Shown here: positions 1-5,850 of the stretch, one piece after another
Position numbering within the stretch: position 1 is the first letter of the stretch
Layout: every line of letters starts with the position of its first letter
From: Planctomycetota bacterium
GTDB lineage: Bacteria; Planctomycetota; Phycisphaerae; WQYP01
Length of the DNA stretch: 7,574 nucleotides
NCBI GenBank assembly: GCA_021826605.1
Contig: JAKAZF010000120.1
Span: 1 to 7,574 of the forward strand
Direction of reading: 5' to 3'
The notes under the pieces: generated by a model
Told to the model about the DNA's origin: nothing
What the model saw: only the letters and a program-made list of their open reading frames with translations
Databases searched by the model: none
Translations under genes and position numbers: made by a program

Positions 1-16
1 TGAGTGCCAGATTTAT

Positions 17-53
17 GACCCGGGCGGATCGAAAGATTCGCCCGGGTCTTTTT
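17..53 (+). terminator. Rho-independent terminator of an upstream + strand gene
   Basis: A 14-bp stem (17-30 with 35-48, one G:T pair) closed by a GAAA tetraloop is followed directly by five T residues (49-53). This is a textbook intrinsic terminator reading rightward. The gene it serves lies left of the window; the TGA at positions 1-3 could be its stop codon, but that cannot be shown. Together with the leftward terminator at 154-184 it marks a convergent gene junction. Confidence 0.9.
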
Positions 54-153
54 ATGCGCTGAAATAATTCCGCTTTTTCAGCCCGCCGGGTAAGTGCAGC
101 CTTCTTTCGCCAACCGAACGCGGCCTTTTTGATAACGTGGATTTTCGATTTTT

Positions 154-184
154 AAAATAAAAAGCTGGGCAAAAGGTGCCCGGC
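154..184 (-). terminator. Rho-independent terminator of the 795-aa membrane protein gene
   Basis: Read on the minus strand, a 7-bp stem (184-178 with 170-164, one G:T pair) with a 7-nt loop is followed by TTTTTATTTT (163-154). It begins 7 bases after the TAA stop of the membrane protein gene (192-194), so it very likely ends that transcript. Confidence 0.8.
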
Positions 185-191
185 AGAAAAA

Positions 192-2579
192 TTACGGATG
201 GCGGCGGTGCCAATGCGTTGCCACAGAGTAAAGCCAGACGCCGCCAACATGGATGGGGAGACAATGCAACGGGGCCAGGGCTGCCGCGGAAACTGCATCG
301 GGCTGGCCGGTTAAAATGACCGATCCAACATGATTACGCCTTAAAAGCTGTTTCAGTTGGCGGGTGTACCCGCGGGTGGGTGGTGCCCGAAGCGCCAGAT
401 TCGTCAACAGACCTCCGGGGATTTTAAAATCGGCGGGCGGCCAGCCGGTAAAGCCGTTAATCATGGAGAATGTAAATCCGGATTCTTCCTGCCACAGCAT
501 CACCGGCGTCCGCGATCTAAACGGAAGAATCAGCACGGTTTCTCCCGGTTGCAGATAACGGTGGCAAAGGCCCTGCTTGAAAAAAGCTGGATTGGCGTAG
601 CGGTTTGCACCAATACCCGCCCGGAAATTTGGTAAGAGCGTCAGCACGATCAGGGCTGACAGCAGTAATTTCAGTCGCACCGACACGGGGGAATCATGAA
701 GCCAGAGTGCCGCAGCCGCGCCGGCGATCAGCGTTACGCAACTGAAAATTCTGAAGGGTAGCGCTTTTTCTAATAAGGGTGCGTGGGCAACAAAAAACCA
801 TGGCATCAACAGCCATATTGAATTCCCCAACACCTTCAGGCGGGGACCCAGGCTTAACAGAACCGTCACAGAAAACAGAAGCAGCAGAAAACGCCCATGG
901 AAGGTATCGCGATACCGCTTGAAATACCATGCCAGCAACACCGCCAGCGGTAGACCCAGGTAACCTACTTGTGATGTGGTAGACGCCGCCTCATGGAAAG
1001 CTGCCCAAAAAGGTCGAGCGAATGTGGTGCCCAACCACACGTCCTGGGATGGCATTACCACCGATGCAAGGTCGACGGAGTTCGTAGATCGGCTCCATAT
1101 TTCCCCCCCGTTATATCCGTGCAACAGCGGCCCGATGAAAATGGGTAACAATATTGCAATAGCCAGCAGCAGTGCCCAGAGCGAATCAAGGCACACCTGT
1201 CGTAACGCGCAAAAATCTTCCCCCTTGGGTGCCAGCGTTAGCGTGAAAAAAATCGCGAAGGTTCCCAGCATGACCGTGGTCGCGAATGTTTCTGTAAATA
1301 CGCCGAACTCGAAACACCAAAGCAGCGCTGTTAGAATGATAAAAGCCTTGCGACCCATTCGGTTGTGGCGGCGGCGCAGAAATAACCAGACCCCCGCCGG
1401 AACAGCAAATGTTATGGCGAGATTAAGGTCATATTGCATTTGCGTGGTTTCATAGACGGAAAATCCAAAAATCCAGCCACCCAGCAGCGACGGCCAAAAC
1501 CCGGTGCCCAGCTCCAGGTTCATGCCGAACGCCATCCATGCGCCCAGAGCCGGTGATAACAACAGTGCCAGATTCAGTGCCACTGTCGCCCCCCAGAAAT
1601 GTGTGACGGGCGCAAACAGCAATGCCAAGGCTGGAATACTGGTAATCCAGGCCGCGTTCACCCCGGCGGGTTGCCAGATGACATGGATGTAGAACGGATT
1701 GATGCGACTTGCTAACGCATGGGGCCACCAGGCGAAATACCATAAAAACGCCGTTGTGTCCCGGTTGGCATGGCCAATCACGGCTCCTGAGCCGGCGCGA
1801 ATTAAATCCGGTAACGTCAAGCCTCCCGCCATTAACAGGTATGTGACTCCGGCAACCAGGAAAAGTAACAGGTTGCCGCCTTGTGTCGCGCTGCGCTCCG
1901 CCGAAGCGCGTGGCCAAAATGCGCCAACCTGCGCCGGAGATGAGGGATGCCCCGGCAAACATTGCCAGAGCTGCTTGGGTTCCCCGTTTTTCCCTCGGCC
2001 GGTCTCCGTTGCGCACCAAAACGCCATGGCAAGCGTGCTTATGAGCCAGGCCACGGGAACCATCCACACAGCCGCGGCAAGAGCGCTTGCACTTATGCGA
2101 AGCCACGGATACACATTCTCCCCCGCCACCGCATGGATTCCATTTGACTGTCCGATGAGCGCAACACAAAAGGCCCGGGCCGCCGCCACCCCGGCCAGAG
2201 CCAAGAACCAGACTGTTTGGAATATCGCGGCCCTGCGCCCTTGCGTGCGCAAAAAGAGAGACTTTCGGCCCCACCAAAAAGCGGCGCAGAGTCCCGGAAT
2301 CCAGAACGCAACGATCCCGCTTAAATGAATCAGGAACACGGCCAACCGCTGCGATGCGGAAACATCCGGAACCGCAAATTCGGATTTTTCAGCCAAAAAG
2401 TCGCTCCGCAAAAACTCGACTGTAAAAGATAGACGCTCGCCCGTCCAGCAGGCCCCCAGTATCTTCAGAAACCTCGGATAGTACAAATCTCCGGAGATTT
2501 TGAATGCTGGGACGATCACTGTGGGTGAAAGATATTGGCAAAGATCGCGGGATTTATTTTCGCCGGTTTGGTCGGACAT
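192..2579 (-). CDS. Polytopic membrane protein, GT-C glycosyltransferase-like
   Basis: This gene encodes 795 residues with roughly 13-15 predicted membrane segments. The core from about residue 235 resembles the GT-C superfamily, whose members move sugars from lipid-linked donors on the outer face of the cytoplasmic membrane. Visible signatures are NRDTTAFLWYFAWWPHAL (272-289, with Asp274 a candidate catalytic acid in the first external loop), INPF (293-296), WQPAGVNAAW (302-311) and SLLGGWIFGFSVYE (364-377). After the last helix (about 635-650) there is a soluble C-terminal domain of about 140 residues with PGETVLILPF (678-687), as in other large proteins of this type. Residues 1-235 are odd: about 80 hydrophilic residues and then three extra membrane segments (about 81-105, 117-143, 163-190). 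The ATG at 2579 lacks a clear Shine-Dalgarno sequence, so the start is uncertain. The gene is divergent from the GT2 gene, which suggests a shared role in envelope glycan synthesis. The exact sugar and acceptor cannot be told. Confidence 0.72.
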   Translation of the reverse strand: MSDQTGENKSRDLCQYLSPTVIVPAFKISGDLYYPRFLKILGACWTGERLSFTVEFLRSDFLAEKSEFAVPDVSASQRLAVFLIHLSGIVAFWIPGLCAAFWWGRKSLFLRTQGRRAAIFQTVWFLALAGVAAARAFCVALIGQSNGIHAVAGENVYPWLRISASALAAAVWMVPVAWLISTLAMAFWCATETGRGKNGEPKQLWQCLPGHPSSPAQVGAFWPRASAERSATQGGNLLLFLVAGVTYLLMAGGLTLPDLIRAGSGAVIGHANRDTTAFLWYFAWWPHALASRINPFYIHVIWQPAGVNAAWITSIPALALLFAPVTHFWGATVALNLALLLSPALGAWMAFGMNLELGTGFWPSLLGGWIFGFSVYETTQMQYDLNLAITFAVPAGVWLFLRRRHNRMGRKAFIILTALLWCFEFGVFTETFATTVMLGTFAIFFTLTLAPKGEDFCALRQVCLDSLWALLLAIAILLPIFIGPLLHGYNGGEIWSRSTNSVDLASVVMPSQDVWLGTTFARPFWAAFHEAASTTSQVGYLGLPLAVLLAWYFKRYRDTFHGRFLLLLFSVTVLLSLGPRLKVLGNSIWLLMPWFFVAHAPLLEKALPFRIFSCVTLIAGAAAALWLHDSPVSVRLKLLLSALIVLTLLPNFRAGIGANRYANPAFFKQGLCHRYLQPGETVLILPFRSRTPVMLWQEESGFTFSMINGFTGWPPADFKIPGGLLTNLALRAPPTRGYTRQLKQLLRRNHVGSVILTGQPDAVSAAALAPLHCLPIHVGGVWLYSVATHWHRRHP

Positions 2580-2683
2580 CGTTGGCTCAGAAGAACTTTC
2601 TCAGGGGATCCCTTTCCCAAAAGGCTGTCTGATTTACGGTACATCGCTTCCGCATCTGGCGATTTTCGGCTAACGTGGCAGCC
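2580..2683. promoter_or_regulatory. Divergent intergenic region between two glycosyltransferase genes
   Basis: These 104 bases separate the starts of the leftward membrane protein gene and the rightward GT2 gene, so promoters for both must lie here or overlap the coding ends. No pair of boxes close to the sigma-70 consensus was found on either strand, and neither start has a strong Shine-Dalgarno sequence. The call rests on gene orientation alone. Confidence 0.4.
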
Positions 2684-3487
2684 ATGCGAATATCGGTTTG
2701 CATAATTTGTAAAAATGAGATCGGTAAGATCGGCGTGTGCCTGGATTCTGTCGCCTGGTGTGAGGATATCGTGGTAGTCGATTCCGGTTCAACCGATGGA
2801 ACCCCGGAGGCAGCGGCTGCCCATGGCGCAAAACCGCGGGTAATAAGCCATCCCTGGCCCGGCTATAACCCGCAGCGACAGTTTGGGGTGGGGCAGTGCC
2901 GGTACCCATGGGTGCTGGCGCTGGATGCCGATGAAGAGTGTTCGCCGGAACTGGCGGCTGAGATTCAGGCTCTTGCCGAATCACAAGCATCCGCCATTGC
3001 CATGTATGAAATGCCGCGAAACAATTTTATCGCCCTGCGCTGGGTGCGCTGCTGGTCGCCGGATTATCAGGCGCGACTGATTCATCAGCAGCATGTGGAG
3101 TGGGATAAAAAAAGTGCCCCGGAAATCCGCCGGCCAAAACCGGGCTTCCGCGTGCAAAAACTCAAACAGCCGCTCTTGCATAATCGCCTTTCGCCTTTTA
3201 TTAACACGGATATTAACGATGGCCCGCGCATGGCGGAACACGCTGCGGTACTGGCTGAAACCCTGCGGGCCCGTGGTAAGCACGCCACGTTGATGGATAT
3301 GCTATTTCGCCCGGCGTTGACATTTCTGAAATATTACATTTTTCGTGGCGGCTTTCTCCAGGGCCGTTTCGGACTGGTGATTTGTTATAAAACCACCATC
3401 GGTGTCATGCTCAAATACAGCGTTCTGTATGCGAATGAAGAGTTGGTCCCGGATTGCCCCCAGCGTGATCCATCGCGTGACAAATAA
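2684..3487 (+). CDS. GT2 family glycosyltransferase, WaaE/KdtX-like
   Basis: This gene encodes a 267-residue cytoplasmic-face glycosyltransferase that would transfer a sugar from a nucleotide-sugar donor to a lipopolysaccharide core or other envelope glycan. The GT-A fold opens with ISVCIICKNE (3-12). The nucleotide-binding VVDSGSTDGT (31-40) and the metal-binding DAD (81-83, in LALDADEE) follow. RW..CWSPDYQARL (119-132) and the C-terminal stretch from NTDIN (174-178) through LFRPALTFLKYYIFRGGFLQ (207-226) are typical of the WaaE-like branch; the latter is probably a membrane-associated amphipathic part. The length fits this branch. An in-frame GTG at 2675 would add MAA, but the ATG at 2684 places the first beta strand where the family usually begins. 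Neither start has a good Shine-Dalgarno sequence. No terminator is visible after the stop; a lone repeat arm begins 24 bases downstream. The substrate is not known. Confidence 0.9.
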   Translation: MRISVCIICKNEIGKIGVCLDSVAWCEDIVVVDSGSTDGTPEAAAAHGAKPRVISHPWPGYNPQRQFGVGQCRYPWVLALDADEECSPELAAEIQALAESQASAIAMYEMPRNNFIALRWVRCWSPDYQARLIHQQHVEWDKKSAPEIRRPKPGFRVQKLKQPLLHNRLSPFINTDINDGPRMAEHAAVLAETLRARGKHATLMDMLFRPALTFLKYYIFRGGFLQGRFGLVICYKTTIGVMLKYSVLYANEELVPDCPQRDPSRDK

Positions 3488-3510
3488 GATTTCGGGGAAG
3501 CGTCGCGTTA

Positions 3511-3539
3511 GAGCACCGTGGTGATAACCCGGTGGTTGG
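3511..3539 (+). repeat. Solo left arm (L0) of the REP-like element
   Basis: This 29-bp copy of the left arm (GAGCACCG at 3511-3518, CCGGTGGTTGG at 3529-3539) has no matching right arm after it. It begins 24 bases past the stop of the GT2 gene. Within it CACC-GT-GGTG (3514-3523) is a small palindrome. It is probably a remnant of a full unit or of an incomplete transposition. Confidence 0.85.
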
Positions 3540-3551
3540 CCCAAGTTGAAC

Positions 3552-3578
3552 CGCGAATTACGCGGATAGCGCGGATAC
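3552..3578 (+). repeat. Three tandem 9-bp repeats
   Basis: Three consecutive 9-mers, CGCGAATTA, CGCGGATAG and CGCGGATAC, lie between the solo left arm and the first complete unit. They share the CGCG(A/G)AT core and are not part of the arm or spacer consensus. Confidence 0.7.
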
Positions 3579-3602
3579 GGGAGGTGGGTGCATCGCGTCA
3601 TG

Positions 3603-3673
3603 GAGCACCGTCGTGACAACCCGGTGGTTGGTTCGTGGCATGAGATCAACCACCGGATTACCATCCGGTGCTC
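3603..3673 (+). repeat. 71-bp REP-like hairpin unit B (L1 + R1)
   Basis: The unit is left arm 3603-3631, a 13-bp loop (3632-3644) and right arm 3645-3673. The arms are imperfect inverted copies: the outer GAGCACCG pairs with CGGTGCTC and the inner CCGGTGGTTG pairs with CAACCACCGG. The right arm also folds alone, as CACCGGAT-TACC-ATCCGGTG (3651-3670), a perfect 8-bp stem with a 4-nt loop. The unit has no coding capacity and is probably mobilised by the adjacent HUH transposase. Confidence 0.9.
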
Positions 3674-3757
3674 GGCGGGCGCGGTGCGGTGCATTGCGTT
3701 GCGCTATCGCCGCGGCGAATTGCGTTGCGTTCTCGTATCGCGATGCGTGGCGTCACG
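3674..3757 (+). repeat. Inter-unit spacer repeat S1
   Basis: This 84-bp segment between the right arm of unit B and the left arm of the gene-bearing copy is homologous to the spacers at 4340-4418 and 4490-4547. Shared blocks include GGGCGCGGTGCG-like sequence next to the right arm, GCGGCGAAT.GCGTTGCGTT in the middle, and ATGCGTGGCGTCACG before the next left arm. Confidence 0.75.
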
Positions 3758-3786
3758 GAGCACCGTGCTGATAACCCGGTGGTTGG
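3758..3786 (+). repeat. Left arm (L2) of the gene-bearing element
   Basis: This 29-bp arm starts with GAGCACCG and ends with CCCGGTGGTTGG. It lies 34 bases before the transposase start codon and differs from L0 only at two bases (GTGCTG for GTGGTG-like context). Confidence 0.88.
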
Positions 3787-3809
3787 GTTCGCCTTCAGGT
3801 TGTGTTATC

Positions 3810-3814
3810 AGGAG
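3810..3814 (+). promoter_or_regulatory. Shine-Dalgarno site deciding the transposase start
   Basis: AGGAG lies 6 bases before the ATG at 3821. The open frame continues upstream to 3668 through repeat DNA, so this site decides the start in favour of 3821. Confidence 0.85.
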
Positions 3815-3820
3815 AGCGAA

Positions 3821-4327
3821 ATGGTTGGCCACTTTGTGCTGCACGCTTATCGATCATGGAATGCCGATAATCCAAATGGCTATGTAAAGCGGGGAAACCG
3901 TGGAATCTTCGCGCCGGATGAACAGTTGGCCCGAGCCCGCAATCGCCTGGCCACGCAGCCGCCCGTGATCTGGGATGAGCCCTATCAATACCTGATCCTC
4001 GCCTTGGTGAGGGAAGTGTGCGCCAAGGAAATATGGCGGCTCCATGGAATAGCCGTCACACCGACGCATGTCCATGCGGTAGCCAGCACGCGGCAGACCG
4101 TTGAACTTATTGCGGTGCAGCACCGCATGAAGCAGCAATTGGGGAAGCGGCTCAGTGAGAGAGCGGGAAAAAAGGGAAAGCGGTGGCTTTCACGCGGCGG
4201 AATACCAACGCGCGTTAAAGACTCCAAGCATCTGCATTATTTATTGAAGCAATATCTTCCCCAGCAGGGCGGGTTGTATTGGTGTGAAGGCATGGCCGAG
4301 CCGCGACGGAATCAACCACTGGATTAG
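3821..4327 (+). CDS. HUH/Y1 transposase, RAYT-like (IS200 type)
   Basis: This is a 168-residue small HUH endonuclease of the Y1 transposase class (IS200-like, TnpA_REP/RAYT). Such enzymes nick and join single-stranded DNA through a tyrosine-DNA bond and act on hairpins. The HUH metal-binding motif is THVHAV with His83 and His85. The catalytic helix carries Tyr145 in YLPQQ (145-149), matching the YxxxQ pattern. Also visible are HFVLHAYRSWNADNPNGYV (4-22), WRLHGIAVTP (72-81), typical of the first strands, and a basic linker (RLSERAGKKGKRW, 110-122). The length is normal for RAYT proteins, and no frameshift is seen, so the gene may be active. The start at 3821 is set by AGGAG at 3810-3814. The last codons and the TAG stop (4325-4327) lie inside right arm R2. 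The flanking hairpin arms and satellites support a role as their mobilising enzyme. The RAYT subgroup is not determined. Confidence 0.87.
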   Translation: MVGHFVLHAYRSWNADNPNGYVKRGNRGIFAPDEQLARARNRLATQPPVIWDEPYQYLILALVREVCAKEIWRLHGIAVTPTHVHAVASTRQTVELIAVQHRMKQQLGKRLSERAGKKGKRWLSRGGIPTRVKDSKHLHYLLKQYLPQQGGLYWCEGMAEPRRNQPLD

Positions 4328-4339
4328 CATGCGGTGCTC
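4311..4339 (+). repeat. Right arm (R2) of the gene-bearing element
   Basis: This 29-bp arm begins ATCAACCACT and ends GCGGTGCTC. It carries three differences from the R1/R5 sequence. These leave its own hairpin (4317-4336) with one wobble and one mismatch. It overlaps the final codons and stop of the transposase gene. Confidence 0.88.
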
Positions 4340-4418
4340 CCGGGGCGCGGTGCGTTGCATTGTTCTATCGCTGCGGCGAATCGCGTTGCGTTATGGCATC
4401 GCGGTGCGTGGCGTTATG
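4340..4418 (+). repeat. Inter-unit spacer repeat S2
   Basis: This 79-bp spacer is homologous to S1 and S3: CGGGGCGCGGTGCGTTGCAT near its start, TGCGGCGAATCGCGTTGCGT in the middle and GGTGCGTGGCGTTATG at its end. It joins R2 of the gene-bearing element to the next 71-bp unit. Confidence 0.75.
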
Positions 4419-4489
4419 GAGCACCGTGGTGCTAACCCGGTGGTTGGTTCGTGGCATTGGATCAACCACCGGATTGTCATCCGGTGCTC
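4419..4489 (+). repeat. 71-bp REP-like hairpin unit D (L3 + R3)
   Basis: Left arm 4419-4447, 13-bp loop 4448-4460 (TTCGTGGCATTGG) and right arm 4461-4489. The left arm holds the full palindrome AGCACC-GT-GGTGCT (4420-4433); the right arm holds CACCGGAT....ATCCGGTG (4467-4486). Left and right arms can also pair with each other into one long imperfect hairpin. Length and order are identical to unit B. Confidence 0.9.
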
Positions 4490-4547
4490 TCGGGGCGCGG
4501 CGCGTTGCATTGCGTTGCATTATCGCATCGCGGTGTGTGGCGTCAAA
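4490..4547 (+). repeat. Inter-unit spacer repeat S3
   Basis: This is a 58-bp shorter version of the spacer, apparently lacking the central GCGGCGAAT block of S1 and S2. It contains two directly repeated 10-mers GCGTTGCATT (4502-4511 and 4512-4521) and ends GTGTGTGGCGTCAAA before the next left arm. Confidence 0.72.
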
Positions 4548-4618
4548 GAGCACCGTGGTGCTAATCCGGTGGTGGGTTGGAGGCAGAAGATCAACCACCG
4601 GATTACCATCCAGTGCTC
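4548..4618 (+). repeat. 71-bp REP-like hairpin unit E (L4 + R4)
   Basis: Left arm 4548-4576, 13-bp loop 4577-4589 and right arm 4590-4618. Arms and loop carry a few changes (GGTGGTGGG in the left arm, CCAGTGCTC in the right arm, loop TTGGAGGCAGAAG). It is the most diverged unit of the cluster and is followed by a degraded piece of spacer (about 4619-4650). Confidence 0.87.
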
Positions 4619-4672
4619 CGGTGGCGCGGTGGGTGGGGGCGGAACGCAAGTGTAAAGAAACTATACAGGTGC

Positions 4673-4712
4673 AAAAGAAAGCGGCCCGTTCCGACGTATC
4701 GGAACGGGCCGC
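4673..4712 (-). terminator. Rho-independent terminator of the pseudopilin-like gene
   Basis: A perfect 14-bp stem (4681-4694 with 4699-4712) with a CGTA loop is followed, on the minus strand, by TTTCTTTT (4680-4673). It lies about 38 bases after the TAA stop at 4751-4753. It also insulates the gene from the repeat array. Confidence 0.92.
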
Positions 4713-4750
4713 AGAATGTTTAGAAAGTAGTTGAGATTACAACTGGAAAC

Positions 4751-5734
4751 TTACCACGTGCCGCTGCTGACATCGCGGATGGGTGTCATGCAGATGTCAT
4801 ACGGTGGGGTATTGCTAAACACGTCGATCGCCGCCGAGGCACTTGTGACCGCGTTCTGAACAGCGGTGCTGGCACCTGGTCCGGCAGTTGTATCAAACGT
4901 GAAGATGTTGTCGCCACTTTGGCCAACATACGGGTTGACTTCCCAACCGACATGGTCATCACCAAAGCCGACATTCTGGCCATCGCCATTGTGGTTGCCG
5001 GAATTGTAGATGTAGTTGCCATAGGTGTTGCCGGTGACGGCAGTGGTGGTGACGCGTTCCAGCGTACCGGTAGCGCCGGCGTTGTTGGATGGTGCCATAT
5101 CGCTGACTTCAGCGACGTCCGAACCGGAATTATCGGTCCACCAGCCGCCTACGCCGCCAGTTTGCGTCCATGGGAATGCGATGGAGTAGCTTTCACCCTG
5201 ACCATTGGTGTTGGGGGTGCCAGCCGCAAGAATGCTGTCAAAGTTGTAATAATACTGAGCAGACGCACCGGTGGCTGTCTGATATTCCGCCGATGGGCTA
5301 GTCGCAATCGGATCCGATGGGCAAATAAAGCTCTTCGGTGTGTCCTGGCCTTGCAGGACCAGCATCCACAAGCACGACAGCGGGTCGCCGAGTGTTGGCT
5401 CGCCAGCTGTGGCGTACCACGAGGAAGTAACCGCGCCTGCAGTGGCTAAACCAGTAGGTGCAGCCGGCGGCCCGCCTGGGGCACCACCAATAGTCATGCC
5501 ACCGGCGGCGGTGGTCAATGGGGTTGCCGGGAACTGCGAGCCGTTGCTCTGGGCGTAGATGTAACAGGATTGAATGATACCGCGAATGTTCGCCGAGCAT
5601 ACGGCCCGATTGGCCAGTTCCTTGGCACGAGCCAAGCTGGGTAACAGAATGGCAATGAGCAGCGCGATGATCGAGATCACCACGAGCAGCTCAATGAGGG
5701 TAAACCCTCGTTTTTTTACGTTGTAACTTCGCAT
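4751..5734 (-). CDS. Type II/IV pseudopilin-like protein with prepilin methylation motif
   Basis: This gene encodes 327 residues. The N-terminus MRSYNVKKRG'FTLIELLVVI is a classical class III prepilin leader: peptidase cleavage after Gly10, a new N-terminal Phe11, Glu15 at +5 and one hydrophobic helix (about 11-31) followed by LARAKELANR. The mature protein would be inserted in the cytoplasmic membrane or assembled into a type II secretion or pilus-like fibre. Downstream are a Gly/Ala/Pro-rich stretch (about 76-105), FICPSDP (136-142) and, near the C-terminus, NHNGDGQNV (247-255), DDHVGW (259-264) and NPYVG (267-271). This resembles the processing-associated H-X9-DG family found in many copies in planctomycetes, but here His248 is followed by ten residues and then Asp-Asp. 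The open frame extends upstream to 5962. The ATG at 5734 is chosen because GGAGG precedes it by 7 bases and because the leader length is right. The specific substrate or structure is unknown. Confidence 0.93.
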   Translation of the reverse strand: MRSYNVKKRGFTLIELLVVISIIALLIAILLPSLARAKELANRAVCSANIRGIIQSCYIYAQSNGSQFPATPLTTAAGGMTIGGAPGGPPAAPTGLATAGAVTSSWYATAGEPTLGDPLSCLWMLVLQGQDTPKSFICPSDPIATSPSAEYQTATGASAQYYYNFDSILAAGTPNTNGQGESYSIAFPWTQTGGVGGWWTDNSGSDVAEVSDMAPSNNAGATGTLERVTTTAVTGNTYGNYIYNSGNHNGDGQNVGFGDDHVGWEVNPYVGQSGDNIFTFDTTAGPGASTAVQNAVTSASAAIDVFSNTPPYDICMTPIRDVSSGTW

Positions 5735-5741
5735 AAGGAAG

Positions 5742-5746
5742 CCTCC
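5742..5746 (-). promoter_or_regulatory. Strong Shine-Dalgarno site of the pseudopilin-like gene
   Basis: GGAGG on the minus strand with a 7-base gap to the ATG at 5734. It fixes the start at MRSYNVKK rather than at the far-upstream ATG of the same open frame. Confidence 0.92.
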
Positions 5747-5850
5747 AAAAAAGAGAGAGAAACACTTAATTGCGTATCCTGCATCCTGTAACGCACCCAT
5801 TTTGCCTGAAAAGCACAAAATCGGATTATTACAGGAACTGAAAACCGCGC

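Larger units (their letters stand above)
3758..4339 (+). mobile_element. Autonomous REP-RAYT (IS200-like) element, 582 bp
   Basis: Left arm L2 (3758-3786) and right arm R2 (4311-4339) are the same inverted arms that form the 71-bp units, but here they enclose a 507-bp HUH transposase gene. This looks like the autonomous member of the family, with the short units as its satellites. Known RAYT/REP and IS200/IS605 systems have the same logic: Y1 transposases act on single-stranded DNA and recognise hairpins near the ends rather than classical terminal repeats. R2 differs from the satellite right-arm consensus at three positions. No target site duplication is expected for this class, and none was identified. 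Naming it REPtron-like is inference from structure. Confidence 0.8.

Noticed and set aside
1450..2328. Long open frames of 275 (-) and 209 (+) codons inside the membrane protein gene
   Set aside because: They are GC-rich shadows of the 795-aa gene, lack domain features or ribosome binding sites, and have Arg/Gly/Pro-rich compositions typical of out-of-frame reading.
3668..3820. Upstream extension of the transposase frame by 51 codons
   Set aside because: It translates spacer and left arm DNA; AGGAG at 3810-3814 and the conserved HFVLHAY start support 3821.
3511..4618. CRISPR array (29-bp repeats at intervals)
   Set aside because: The repeats alternate between two inverted arms, the intervening sequences are homologous to each other or contain a gene, spacing is irregular, and no cas genes are present.
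4284..4734. Open frames of 94-124 codons on both strands across the repeats
   Set aside because: They translate the hairpin units repeatedly (NPVVG and INHRI patterns), have no ribosome binding site and overlap each other. They are a by-product of the repeats.
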